DNA of 26,021 nt, from positions 1 to 26,021 of the forward strand of contig CANGNR010000003.1 in the NCBI GenBank assembly GCA_947455385.1, given 5' to 3'. Positions 14,298 to 22,034 of the stretch are shown in pieces. The notes under the pieces were generated by a model. It was not told where the DNA came from, did not search any database, and saw only the letters and a program-made list of their open reading frames with translations. The stretch's first letter is position 1. The number at the start of each line of letters is the position of its first letter. Source of the stretch: Microbacteriaceae bacterium. Lineage in GTDB: Bacteria > Actinomycetota > Actinomycetes > Actinomycetales > Microbacteriaceae. Made by a program: the position numbers and the translations under genes.

Positions 14298-15215
14298 CTA
14301 GCCCTTGTTGTTGACGACCACGTGAATCGCGTTGCCGGTGGTGGCCAACTTGATTCCGGCACCGTCGAGAGCAGGCTTGATTGCGGCACGAATCGCGCGC
14401 GCGACACCATCGTTGCGACCCGGTTTGACCGGCTGCACAACACGTATGGCAACCGTGTCTCCACTCAGCGAGTTGAAACCCCAGACCTCGGCGTCGCCGG
14501 CGATGTCATCGACCACGGCTGGATTCTTGGCGCCGCTGCGCACCGCCTCGCCGATTACGGCAACGGCAGCATCCACGTCGGTGTCGTATGGCACGACCAC
14601 GTCGAGCACTACCTTGGGCTTGCCCTGCGACTGGTTGCCAACTCGGATGATCTCGCCGTTGCGCAGGTACCAAAGAGTTCCGTCACCGTCGCGCACCTGG
14701 GTTACTCGAAGCCCAACGGTCTCGACGACGCCCTTGGCATCGCCAAGATCGACCGAATCGCCGACCCCGAACTGGTCTTCGAACACGATGAATAGGCCAC
14801 TGATGAGGTCTTTCACCAGGCTCTGCGAGCCAAAACCGATGGCCGCACCGAGGATTCCGGCGCCGGCAATGAGCGCGCCAACCTGAACACCCAGCTCCTG
14901 CAGAATCATCGTGATGGCAATCACGTTGATGCTCCACGTGGTGAAGTTGCTGAGCACCGAGCCGAGGGTCGAGGTGCGCTGAATGAGTCGCTCGTTGTCT
15001 AGTGGCGAGAGCGTGCGGGCCTTCTTGTCGACAGTCTTCGAACCCTTGCCGCGAACGCCGGTGACAATCGAGGTCACTACCCGGCGCACCGAGACGAGCG
15101 CGAGCGACCGAACCACGAGCGTCACCAGCAGAATCGCCACGATTCGAATCAGCGTGTGCCAATTGGTCCAAACGTCGCTAACCCAGGCTGCAAAATCCAG
15201 GTTTGGTGCGCTCAT
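14298..15215 (-). CDS. Small-conductance mechanosensitive channel, MscS family
   Basis: 305 residues. Three membrane helices lie at about 20-42, 88-107 and 111-145. The third carries the MscS pore signature (GAGILGAAIGFGSQSLVKDLISGLFIVFEDQFGVGD), followed by the beta domain (VDLGDAKGVVETVGLR, RNGEIIRVGNQSQG) and an alpha-beta C-terminal domain. These channels open under membrane tension to release solutes after osmotic downshift. The first loop (KGSKTVDKKARTLS) is strongly basic and cytoplasmic. The ATG lies 2 bp after the pepN stop, and GGGGA about 7 nt upstream overlaps the pepN end, indicating a coupled operon. Confidence 0.92.
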   Translation of the reverse strand: MSAPNLDFAAWVSDVWTNWHTLIRIVAILLVTLVVRSLALVSVRRVVTSIVTGVRGKGSKTVDKKARTLSPLDNERLIQRTSTLGSVLSNFTTWSINVIAITMILQELGVQVGALIAGAGILGAAIGFGSQSLVKDLISGLFIVFEDQFGVGDSVDLGDAKGVVETVGLRVTQVRDGDGTLWYLRNGEIIRVGNQSQGKPKVVLDVVVPYDTDVDAAVAVIGEAVRSGAKNPAVVDDIAGDAEVWGFNSLSGDTVAIRVVQPVKPGRNDGVARAIRAAIKPALDGAGIKLATTGNAIHVVVNNKG

Positions 15216-15217
15216 CG

Positions 15218-17770
15218 TTAGTTCCCCGCATCCTTTGCTTGCGCCTTGATGGCGCGATTGATTTCATCCAAGTTTTCAGACAGCTTGCGAGCCAAGGCAG
15301 GGGTGGTTCGAACGCCTGGGCGTGCCAGCAGCGCCGTGGTTGCCGAGGCCAACGCCGGGCTGGTCAGGCGCATCGGGTAAAGCCCCTCAATCAGATAGTT
15401 GGCAATCTTGAACGTGCGGCCCTTCCAGATTCCCTCGACGGCGTCGCAGTAGCGGTCGATGAATGGTTCCAGCAAGGCAGTGTTGTTAACTCGCCCGAAT
15501 CCCAGCGCGGTGTCGCGCAGAACTACGTTCGAGAGGTCGTCAGACTCCACGAGGCGGGCAAAGGCCTTGGCCTTGGCCTCTGGGGTCGCGATGGCCGCGC
15601 GAGCTAGGGCCGACAGGCGCTGCCCGTTCGAGGTGTTGTCCCTGGCGAACTCGTCATCGATTTCTTCCTCACCGACTCGCCCGCCAACAGCAAGCCCGGC
15701 CAGGATGTCCCAGCGCAGGTCTTGGTCAATCGCCAACCCCGGCAGCGCGAGTCGCTCGGCAAACAGGCCCTCGAGCTGATCGAGCTGTTGGTCGGTGATG
15801 GCAAAGTGGGTGAAGAACTTGACGGCCTGAAACTGAAAGTCCGAGCCGGGCGTTGCCGCAGAAGCGAGGTGGAACAGCCCGTCGGCGATGCGAGCGAGGG
15901 TATCGTTTCGCTTGCTCTCGTGCACAAAGAGCCTGGCCACTTTGGCCAAGGTTCGCAGGATTATCTGCAGGGTTGTTGGTTCCGTTTCGCCGTGGATGTT
16001 TGCCAGCACGAGGTCGATGAACTCGCTCGCGGTGAAGACGAAGTCGTGAGTGCTCTCCCAGGCGGCAGTCCACAGCAGGGTGCGCGCGAGCGGGTCGGCG
16101 ATGCGGGCGAGGTTCTTTCGCGCGAAGTCCCAAGACGCTGGATCGAGGTGAATCTTTGCGTAGGCGAGGTCGTCATCGTTGAGCAGCAGTAGCGGTGCGC
16201 GCGTAAGCCCAACCAACTCAGGCAGTTCGGTGACCGCACCCTGTACGTCGAACTCGAATCGTTCGGATCGCACGATTGAACCGGCATCCTCGCCATAGAA
16301 GCCGAGCGCCGCGCGATGCGGCCTGAGCAGGCCAGCACTGGCATCCTCGGTCTGCACCACTCGAGCAGCCGTGATCACATCTTCGTCGTCGGTCTCGACC
16401 TCTAGGCGCAAAGTGTTGACTCCCGCAGACTCAAGCCACAGCTTCGACCACTCCTTGAGGTCCCGACCGCTGGTCTGCTCAAGCTCGCCCAAGAGGTCGG
16501 CGAGGGTCGCGTTCGAGAAAGCCTGCTTCTGTAGATACTGGGCCACGCCCTTCAAGAACGCATCCGTGCCCACCCAGGCGGTCAACTGCTTGATTACCGA
16601 GGCGCCCTTGGCGTAGGTGATGAAGTCGAAGTTGACCTGCACATCTTCGAGGTCGTTGATTGGGGCCACGATGGGGTGGGTCGATGGCAGCTGGTCCTGG
16701 TGATATGCGTTGAGCTTCTCGCTGACGGCAAAGGTCGTCCAGGCCTCCCAGTCGGTGACCTCGGCGGACGCAAAGGCAGCAGCCCACTCGGCGAAAGACT
16801 CGTTGAGCCAGAGGTCGTTCCACCAGTCCATGGTGACCAGGTCGCCGAACCACATGTGAGCAAGCTCATGCAGAATCGTGGTGTCGCGACGCTCGCGCAC
16901 TGAGCCAGGCACGGTGCCGCGAAAGACGTATGTCTCGGTGATGGTCACTGCGCCGGCGTTCTCCATGGCTCCGGCGTTGAACTCCGGCACGAAGAGTTGG
17001 TCGTACTTGTCGAACGGATACGCGCGATCGAACGCGCGCTCAAAGAACGGAAAGCCCTTGCGGCAGACCTCGAACAAGTGCTCTGCCTCGAGGTACTGCT
17101 TGAGCGACTGGCGAACATAGACGCCGAGCGGAATCGTGCGCCCATCGCTCGAGACCAGGCTCGAGAACTCGCCGTGATAAGGTCCTGCAACAAGGGTGGT
17201 CACATACGAGGCAAGGCGCGGGGTCGGGGCAAAACGCCAGACCGCCTTGTCGTTGCCGACATCCTGGGCGGGGGGAGTCTGTTGGTTCGAAACCACGACC
17301 CAATGGTTCGGCGCGATGACGGTGAACTGAAAGGTGGCCTTGAGGTTCGGCTGTTCGAATACGGCAAAGACTCGACGCGAGTCTGGCACCTCGAACTGCG
17401 AATAGAGGTAGGTCTCGCCATCCACGGGGTCGACAAAACGGTGCAGGCCCTCGCCTGTGTGCATGTAGAGCGCGTCGGCCTCGACTACCAGGGTGTTCTC
17501 TGCCGCAAGGTTGTCCAGGCGAATCCGCACTCCGTCGCTGACAAGTTCTGGGTCTAGCTCTTCGCCGTTGAGGGTTACTTTGTAGACGCGGGCGGTGATG
17601 GCATCGATAAAGGTGGATGAACCTGGCATTGCAGACTCGAAACGCACGGTGGTGCGAGAACCGAAGACCTTGTCTCCGCGGGTGAGGTCAAGCTCAATCT
17701 CGTAGCTTTCGACCCAAACTTTCTGCTTGCGATCGATTGCTTCTAGCTGCGTGAGGTTTTCGCCGGGCAC
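15218..17770 (-). CDS. pepN: Aminopeptidase N (M1 metallopeptidase)
   Basis: 850 residues, the usual actinobacterial length. It removes N-terminal amino acids from peptides in the cytoplasm; no signal peptide is present. Domain order: N-terminal beta domain with YLYSQFEVPDSRRVFAVFEQPNLKATF, the substrate-recognition GAMEN at 267-271, the zinc site HELAH at 301-305 with Glu324 in NES, then a long helical ERAP1-like C-terminal half. The start is GTG at 17770 with AGGAG about 6 nt upstream. A TAGGCT -10 box about 30 nt further up gives it, unusually for this window, a real leader. It heads the minus-strand operon with mscS and glbO. ClpP1P2 and PepN are plausible successive steps of peptide breakdown. 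Confidence 0.96.
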   Translation of the reverse strand: MPGENLTQLEAIDRKQKVWVESYEIELDLTRGDKVFGSRTTVRFESAMPGSSTFIDAITARVYKVTLNGEELDPELVSDGVRIRLDNLAAENTLVVEADALYMHTGEGLHRFVDPVDGETYLYSQFEVPDSRRVFAVFEQPNLKATFQFTVIAPNHWVVVSNQQTPPAQDVGNDKAVWRFAPTPRLASYVTTLVAGPYHGEFSSLVSSDGRTIPLGVYVRQSLKQYLEAEHLFEVCRKGFPFFERAFDRAYPFDKYDQLFVPEFNAGAMENAGAVTITETYVFRGTVPGSVRERRDTTILHELAHMWFGDLVTMDWWNDLWLNESFAEWAAAFASAEVTDWEAWTTFAVSEKLNAYHQDQLPSTHPIVAPINDLEDVQVNFDFITYAKGASVIKQLTAWVGTDAFLKGVAQYLQKQAFSNATLADLLGELEQTSGRDLKEWSKLWLESAGVNTLRLEVETDDEDVITAARVVQTEDASAGLLRPHRAALGFYGEDAGSIVRSERFEFDVQGAVTELPELVGLTRAPLLLLNDDDLAYAKIHLDPASWDFARKNLARIADPLARTLLWTAAWESTHDFVFTASEFIDLVLANIHGETEPTTLQIILRTLAKVARLFVHESKRNDTLARIADGLFHLASAATPGSDFQFQAVKFFTHFAITDQQLDQLEGLFAERLALPGLAIDQDLRWDILAGLAVGGRVGEEEIDDEFARDNTSNGQRLSALARAAIATPEAKAKAFARLVESDDLSNVVLRDTALGFGRVNNTALLEPFIDRYCDAVEGIWKGRTFKIANYLIEGLYPMRLTSPALASATTALLARPGVRTTPALARKLSENLDEINRAIKAQAKDAGN

Positions 17771-17800
17771 ACTGACTCCTGTGTCAAAATGGGTATGGTC

Positions 17801-17807
17801 TAGCCTA
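17801..17807. promoter_or_regulatory. Symmetric divergent -10 element TAGCCTA
   Basis: The plus strand reads TAGCCT (17801-17806), 6 nt before the TTG start at 17813. The minus strand reads TAGGCT (17807 to 17802), about 31 nt before the pepN GTG. One 7-bp element thus holds a TANNNT box in each direction, as at 3079-3085. Confidence 0.6.
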
Positions 17808-17812
17808 ACGGT

Positions 17813-18265
17813 TTGACCCTTTTGCTAATCCCGAACATCGGAGCCGCCTTGCGCCTGCGCCCAGGACCACTGACCGAAGCCTCTGCTGTATTCGGCGTTG
17901 GTTGGCTCGTAGCGCTGCTGATCGAAAGCGCTGCGGCTCGAAGCTTTAACACCGGTTTAGCTTTAGCCGTTGCCTCTGTGCTCTGGCTGTTCATGCCCAG
18001 CTTCGCGCTCTGGTCACTCTTAGGGCTAGCAGTTCGCAGAAAAGGAGCGGTGGCTCGATTCCTTGCGAGCATCTCAGGCTCTTCAATCATCGCGATCACA
18101 GTGATCGCCATGCTGGGTTCTGCCCTAAGCCAAGTAAAGTCTGGGTCGGGATCGGCTGGCTCTGCCATCGAGGGTGAACTTTACGTCTTCGTAGCGGGCT
18201 ACTACATCGGCTCGATTATCGGGGCCGCGGCAACCTACTTTTGGCTGACGAAAGAAAAGAGATAA
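17813..18265 (+). CDS. Small four-helix integral membrane protein, unknown function
   Basis: 150 residues from TTG at 17813, 6 nt after a -10 box, so probably leaderless with a rare start codon. There are four hydrophobic segments, at about residues 22-42, 47-73 (long, with a Pro in the middle), 90-105 and 122-143. The longest loop, between helices 3 and 4, is Gly/Ser-rich (KSGSGSAGSAIEG). It is 4 bp upstream of rpiB and therefore likely in one operon with rpiB and nei. I do not recognise a family. Without the TTG no other early start would keep the first helix intact, which supports the choice. Confidence 0.7.
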   Translation: MTLLLIPNIGAALRLRPGPLTEASAVFGVGWLVALLIESAAARSFNTGLALAVASVLWLFMPSFALWSLLGLAVRRKGAVARFLASISGSSIIAITVIAMLGSALSQVKSGSGSAGSAIEGELYVFVAGYYIGSIIGAAATYFWLTKEKR

Positions 18266-18269
18266 CCAA

Positions 18270-18740
18270 GTGCGCATCCACATTGCTACCGACCACGCGG
18301 GTCTCGACCTCAGTCACTTCTTGATTGAGCAACTCGGCGCTGACGGGCACGAGGTTTTCGATCACGGGCCAACCTCATACGACCCGCTAGACGACTATCC
18401 ATCTTTCTGCATCAACGCAGCGCTCGCGGTCGTGGCCGACCAGCAGGCCGGAGTTGAGGCCTTGGGCATCGTTCTCGGCGGCTCTGGCAACGGCGAGCAG
18501 ATTGCGGCTAACAAGGTCGCCGGAATCCGAGCTGCCTTGGTTTGGAACCTCGACACCGCTAAGCTCGCCCGACAGCACAACGATGCCAACGTGGTGGCGG
18601 TTGGTGCTCGCCAGCACGATCAAGCCGAGGTCTTAGAGCTCATTCGAGCCTTCGTGGCCGAGCCATTCAGTCACGACGAGCGTCACGTGCGCCGCATCGG
18701 CAAGATTGCGGCATACGAGCAGACCGGAGAGATTCTCTAA
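18270..18740 (+). CDS. rpiB: Ribose-5-phosphate isomerase B
   Basis: 156 residues from GTG at 18270. It interconverts ribose-5-phosphate and ribulose-5-phosphate in the pentose phosphate pathway. Family marks: MRIHIATDHAG at the N-terminus, HGPTSYDPLDDYPSF, the GGSGNGEQIAANKV loop with likely base Glu76 as in the actinobacterial RpiB enzymes (which lack the Cys used by the E. coli type), NDANVVAVGAR and a C-terminal helix. The gene lies 4 bp after the small membrane protein and directly abuts nei (TAAGTG). The ribosome site is weak (AAAGAGA), consistent with reading through from the upstream gene. Confidence 0.95.
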   Translation: MRIHIATDHAGLDLSHFLIEQLGADGHEVFDHGPTSYDPLDDYPSFCINAALAVVADQQAGVEALGIVLGGSGNGEQIAANKVAGIRAALVWNLDTAKLARQHNDANVVAVGARQHDQAEVLELIRAFVAEPFSHDERHVRRIGKIAAYEQTGEIL

Positions 18741-19541
18741 GTGCCCGAAGGGCATACCGTTCACCGAACGGCCAAAATCTTTCAGAAAACGTTCGCGGGC
18801 CAGCAACTCAAGGTCTGGTCGCCGCAGGGCAGATTTGCCGCAGAGTCCGCGCTACTCGACAACCGGGTTCTGGTGCGGGCCTATGCCATCGGCAAGCAGA
18901 TGTTTCTCAAGTTTGACCGCGACCTAACGGTTCGCATTCACCTTGGAATCTATGGCAAGTGGCGATTCGAGGCCAAGCCCGATGGGGTTGCTCCCGAGCC
19001 AGTGGGTCAGGTGCGGGTGCGCTTTGAGACTCAAACAAACTATGCCGACCTTCGCGGGCCGACGGCATGCGAGATTCTCACGGATGAACAGGTGAAGGCG
19101 CTGCGCTCCAAGGCTGGCCCCGACCCGTTGAATCCAGATCAATCCGGTGCCGAATGCGAGCGTTTCGTGCAGATGGTACTGCGCTCCAAAACGGCAATCG
19201 GGCTGTTGCTTATGAACCAGGATGTGCTCAGCGGCATCGGCAACGTCTATCGCGCAGAACTTTTGTTTCGGGCCGGGCTCGACCCGCATCGCCCAGGCAA
19301 CAGCATTAGCCGCGAGCAGGTCGAGGCGATTTGGCGCGACTCCGTTAAGTTGCTCACCGTTGGTGTCGCAAAGGGCATCATGATTACGCGCGACGAGTTT
19401 TTGACCAAGCGCCCAACGGTCGATCAGCGCTACTTCGTCTATAAGCGCGAGGGTCAGCCTTGCCGAGTTTGCGGCGTAAACGTAGCCATCGAGCTCATGG
19501 CCACCCGCAAGCTTTATTGGTGCCCCGGCTGTCAGAGCTGA
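18741..19541 (+). CDS. nei: Fpg/Nei-family DNA glycosylase (endonuclease VIII-like)
   Basis: 266 residues from GTG directly after the rpiB TAA. It removes oxidised bases and cuts the abasic site. The N-terminal PEGHTVHRTA gives the catalytic Pro2-Glu3, and the GHT rather than ELP type places it with Nei. Lys52 in GKQMF is the expected DNA-contacting lysine. The helix-two-turns-helix contains LSGIGNVYRAELLF, and a zinc finger uses Cys241, Cys244, Cys261 and Cys264 with Arg256 at its tip. The last 10 bases overlap the convergent sortase gene. The rpiB-nei pair is also found next to pepN in mycobacteria, as I recall. Confidence 0.93.
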   Translation: MPEGHTVHRTAKIFQKTFAGQQLKVWSPQGRFAAESALLDNRVLVRAYAIGKQMFLKFDRDLTVRIHLGIYGKWRFEAKPDGVAPEPVGQVRVRFETQTNYADLRGPTACEILTDEQVKALRSKAGPDPLNPDQSGAECERFVQMVLRSKTAIGLLLMNQDVLSGIGNVYRAELLFRAGLDPHRPGNSISREQVEAIWRDSVKLLTVGVAKGIMITRDEFLTKRPTVDQRYFVYKREGQPCRVCGVNVAIELMATRKLYWCPGCQS

Positions 19542-20245
19542 GCGACTAGCGAGGCTATTTCGCTCGGCGCTGGCTGCCCCAGTGGAGTGAAGGCCACGAA
19601 CTTGGCCTGAACAACGAGCCTTTTTTGCGCCGTAAACCTTGGCGTGCAGGTGGTCAACGTCATCCATCGGTCTTTAGCGGGTTGACCAGGATGCATCGGA
19701 TTCGCGGCAATCACAGAGCGATTGGATGGCCAGACCGTGAAGTTTCGAACAACCGAATAGCGATAGAAGCCATCCTGGGTTTCTACATAGATCGAATCAC
19801 CAGGCTCGAGTTTGTCGAGGTTGTTGAAGGCCGCGCCGTGAGTGGTGCGGTGGCCCGCGATGGCAAAGTTGCCGATTTCACCGGGCAACTGGCTTTCGGG
19901 GTAGTGTCCGGTGCCGAGCTTGTCTAGGACTCGAGGAACGCTCACGCCCTCGGCGACGGGTCGAACCCAGTTATGCCCCAGCGCTGGCGAAAACACTCGA
20001 GCAAACACCTGGTCGGTCTGGGGGTTTTTGGCCAAAGTGGGAGGCTCGGTGGTTGAACCCGAGGCAGGCGCTGGGGACCATCCGTGATCGAGGTTTGCGG
20101 CCACTTGGCGCTGCTGATAGGCGTCGAGCAGGTTTTGGCCCCAACCCTGCCATGCCCAGAGGCCAATGCTCGCGAGACCGGCCAGAATCAGCAATTGCGC
20201 GACTAAACGCCTTGAGAATGTGATTTTGCCGAACCGAGTGGTCAT
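19532..20245 (-). CDS. Class E-like sortase
   Basis: 237 residues. A basic N-terminus and one helix at residues 13-33 anchor it in the membrane; the catalytic domain lies outside. The sortase triad is visible as His132 in IAGHRTTHG, Cys200 in MTLTTCTPRF and Arg209. The TLTTCTP active site and GHRTTHGAAFNNLDKLEPGD fit class E, the housekeeping sortase of many high-GC Gram-positives that anchors LAXTG-type proteins to peptidoglycan. No substrate with a sorting signal lies in the window, and the collagen-like protein ends QVN without one. The start ATG follows TAAACT by 7 nt, a leaderless arrangement; this box begins 2 bp after the tRNA-Gly 3' end. Confidence 0.9.
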   Translation of the reverse strand: MTTRFGKITFSRRLVAQLLILAGLASIGLWAWQGWGQNLLDAYQQRQVAANLDHGWSPAPASGSTTEPPTLAKNPQTDQVFARVFSPALGHNWVRPVAEGVSVPRVLDKLGTGHYPESQLPGEIGNFAIAGHRTTHGAAFNNLDKLEPGDSIYVETQDGFYRYSVVRNFTVWPSNRSVIAANPMHPGQPAKDRWMTLTTCTPRFTAQKRLVVQAKFVAFTPLGQPAPSEIASLVAQL

Positions 20246-20252
20246 GTCTCGC

Positions 20253-20258
20253 AGTTTA
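20253..20258 (-). promoter_or_regulatory. -10 box TAAACT for the sortase
   Basis: TAAACT on the minus strand ends 7 nt before the ATG at 20245 and begins 2 bp after the encoded CCA of tRNA-Gly. The sortase could therefore be transcribed alone as a leaderless mRNA or read through from the tRNA. Confidence 0.5.
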
Positions 20259-20259
20259 T

Positions 20260-20333
20260 TGGAGCGGGTGACGGGAATCGAACCCGCGTCATCGGTTTGG
20301 AAGACCGAGGCTCTACCATTAAGCTACACCCGC
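20260..20333 (-). tRNA. tRNA-Gly (anticodon TCC)
   Basis: A full cloverleaf can be drawn: acceptor GCGGGTG/CACCCGC, D arm TAGCTTAATGGTAGAGC, anticodon stem TCGGT/ACCGA with loop CTTCCAA (anticodon TCC reads GGA), and T arm with GGTTCGATTCC. Discriminator T and an encoded CCA follow. The length of 71 nt plus CCA is usual for glycine tRNA. Confidence 0.97.
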
Positions 20334-20354
20334 GTGGTAAACGCTCTAAAAGCG

Positions 20355-20383
20355 TTCAACATGACCATTCTATGGGATAGAGT
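20355..20383 (+). promoter_or_regulatory. Candidate promoter for tRNA-Pro
   Basis: TTCAAC (20355-20360) and TAGAGT (20378-20383) are separated by 17 bp, and a start near 20390 would precede the tRNA by about 34 nt. The -35 match is moderate. A short hairpin AACGCT-CTAAA-AGCGTT (20340-20356) lies just upstream between the two divergent tRNAs. Confidence 0.4.
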
Positions 20384-20423
20384 AGTGAAGGTTGTTTTGC
20401 ATGGCTTCGGCTGGCAAAAACAC

Positions 20424-20499
20424 CGGGGTGTAGCGTAGTGGCTAGCGCGCCTGCTTTGGGAGCAGGATATCGCAGGTTCGAGTCCTGTCACCCCGACCA
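20424..20499 (+). tRNA. tRNA-Pro (anticodon TGG)
   Basis: Acceptor CGGGGTG/CACCCCG, D arm TAGCGTAGTGGCTAGCG, anticodon stem CCTGC/GCAGG with loop TTTGGGA (anticodon TGG reads CCA), and T arm CGCAGGTTCGAGTCCTG. The acceptor stem is followed by A and an encoded CCA. It lies 66 bp upstream of tig on the same strand. Confidence 0.97.
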
Positions 20500-20517
20500 C
20501 TTCTTCTGAAATCAAAA

Positions 20518-20538
20518 GCTCTCTTGCCACGAGAGAGC
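20518..20538 (+). other. Perfect 7-bp hairpin between tRNA-Pro and tig
   Basis: GCTCTCT (20518-20524), loop TGCCACG, AGAGAGC (20532-20538). No T run follows, so it is a weak terminator candidate. It may be a processing or 5'-leader structure if tRNA-Pro and tig share a transcript. Confidence 0.35.
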
Positions 20539-20565
20539 CATGCCCGAAATAAAGGAAGCAGCGTC

Positions 20566-21882
20566 GTGAAGACCACTGTTGAAAAAATCAAGCCAACTCG
20601 CGCAAAGCTCACCATTGAGGTGACTCCAGAAGAGTTTCGTCCGGCCATCGACCACGCTTACGAGCACATCGCCGAGACCGTAAACATCGCCGGATTCCGC
20701 AAGGGCAAGGTTCCAGCCGCTCTGCTCGACCAGCGCGTCGGCCGCGGTGCGATTCTCGCTCACGCCATTAACGACGGCCTGGATGGCATCTACCGCGACG
20801 CCCTCGAAGAGACCAAGCTTCGCCCACTTGGCAGCCCAGCAGCCAACGTGCTCGAGACCCCAGACGAGAAGACTTTTGAAGGCAACCTCAAGGTCGAGAT
20901 CGAGGTCGAGGTTCGTCCAGAGATCAAGCTTCCTGACCTAAAAGGCCTCAAGGTCAAGGTCGATGAGGTCAAGGTCGGCGGCATCGAGGTTGAGGCAGAG
21001 CTCGACGCTCTGCGCGCTCGCTTCGGCAGCCTAAAGTCTGTAGACCGCGCCGCCAAGAAGGGCGACTTCACCACTATCAACCTCACCGCAAGCATCGACG
21101 GCAAGGTCGTCGACTCGGCAGAGAACATTTCTTATGAGATCGGTTCAGGCAACCTGCTTGATGGCATCGACGAGGCGCTTGACACCCTTACCGCCGGCGA
21201 ATCCACCACCTTCCGTTCGAAGCTGGTTGGTGGCGAGAAGGCCGGCCAGGAGTCTGAGGTTTCGGTTACCCTGGTTGCCGTCAAGGAGCGCGAGCTTCCT
21301 GCAGCAGACGATGCATTCGCCCAGCTGGCATCGCAGTTCGACACCATCGCAGAGCTCAAGGCCGACATTGAGAAGCAGGTTGGCGAGGCCAAGCGCTATG
21401 GTCAGGGTGCTCAGGCACGTGACCTAATCGTCGAGCAGCTCGTTGCCAAGGTCGATGTCGCCGTCTCTGACGAGGTCATCGAGGCTCAGGTTCACCAGCA
21501 CCTCGAGGGCGAGGGTCGTCTCGAAGACGCCACCCACCGCGCCGAGGTCACCGCAGAGTCGATTCAGTCGTTCAAGACCCAGATGATTCTCGACGCCATC
21601 GCCGAGGCAGAGGACGTTCAGGTTAGCGAGCAGGACCTCCTGCAGTACCTGGTTCAGGCTTCGCGCGACTACGGCATGCAGCCAAACGACTTCATCAAGG
21701 CAGTCGACGAGAGCGGCCAGGTTCCGGCATTCGTCGGCGAGGTAGCCCGCCGCAAGGCTCTGGCGACCGTGCTTCAGTCGGCAGTCGTCACCGATGCCAA
21801 GGGCAAGGCAGTCGACATGGCCGCATTCATCACCGACGGTGCCGCCGATCTGGCCGAGGACCACGAGGGTCACGACCACTAG
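20566..21882 (+). CDS. tig: Trigger factor, ribosome-associated chaperone and peptidyl-prolyl isomerase
   Basis: 438 residues from GTG at 20566, with AAGGAAG about 7 nt upstream; the open frame reaches 20524 but has no ribosome site there. Three domains: the ribosome-binding N-domain with the signature GFRKGKVPAALLDQRVG near residues 44-60, an FKBP-like PPIase domain around residues 150-235 (KKGDFTTINLTASIDG...GSGNLLDGIDEALDTLTAGE), and a helical C-domain ending in the His/Asp-rich AEDHEGHDH. It binds nascent chains at the ribosome exit. The gene is followed by a strong terminator, then clpP1-clpP2-clpX, the common bacterial order linking folding and degradation. Confidence 0.96.
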   Translation: MKTTVEKIKPTRAKLTIEVTPEEFRPAIDHAYEHIAETVNIAGFRKGKVPAALLDQRVGRGAILAHAINDGLDGIYRDALEETKLRPLGSPAANVLETPDEKTFEGNLKVEIEVEVRPEIKLPDLKGLKVKVDEVKVGGIEVEAELDALRARFGSLKSVDRAAKKGDFTTINLTASIDGKVVDSAENISYEIGSGNLLDGIDEALDTLTAGESTTFRSKLVGGEKAGQESEVSVTLVAVKERELPAADDAFAQLASQFDTIAELKADIEKQVGEAKRYGQGAQARDLIVEQLVAKVDVAVSDEVIEAQVHQHLEGEGRLEDATHRAEVTAESIQSFKTQMILDAIAEAEDVQVSEQDLLQYLVQASRDYGMQPNDFIKAVDESGQVPAFVGEVARRKALATVLQSAVVTDAKGKAVDMAAFITDGAADLAEDHEGHDH

Positions 21883-21901
21883 GCATCCACGTTGTTTTGA
21901 G

Positions 21902-21933
21902 ATGGCTCGCTTCGGCGGGCCATTTCGCTTTTC
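21902..21933 (+). terminator. Terminator after tig
   Basis: ATGGCTCGC (21902-21910), tetraloop TTCG, GCGGGCCAT (21915-21923) form a 9-bp stem with one G-U pair, followed by TTCGCTTTTCT. It separates tig from clpP1. Confidence 0.8.
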
Positions 21934-21959
21934 TGGGATGCCGCAACACGCTCTCTGCC

Positions 21960-22003
21960 CACGGCGAACACGGCCGCCGAACGTCGCCGTGTCGAAGTAG
22001 GTT
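21960..22003 (+). promoter_or_regulatory. clpP1P2 promoter region with inverted repeat
   Basis: CACGGCGA (21960-21967) and TCGCCGTG (21984-21991) are perfect 8-bp inverted arms with 16 bp between. Overlapping them, GGCGAAC (21963-21969) and GCCGAAC (21976-21982) form a near direct repeat. TAGGTT (21998-22003) is a likely -10 box, giving a leader of about 25 nt that includes AGGAG at 22023-22027. The repeats would cover the -35 position. ClgR is the known activator of clp genes in actinobacteria and GCGAAC resembles its half-site, but a full ClgR box is not clear. Confidence 0.45.
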
Positions 22004-22034
22004 TGTCTGGCTACCGAATCTTTAGGAGTGATCC

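Noticed and set aside
15726..16133. Long antisense ORFs inside pepN and other genes
   Set aside because: They follow from the high-GC codon pattern of the real gene, have no ribosome sites, and give Arg/Pro/Ser-rich shadow translations.
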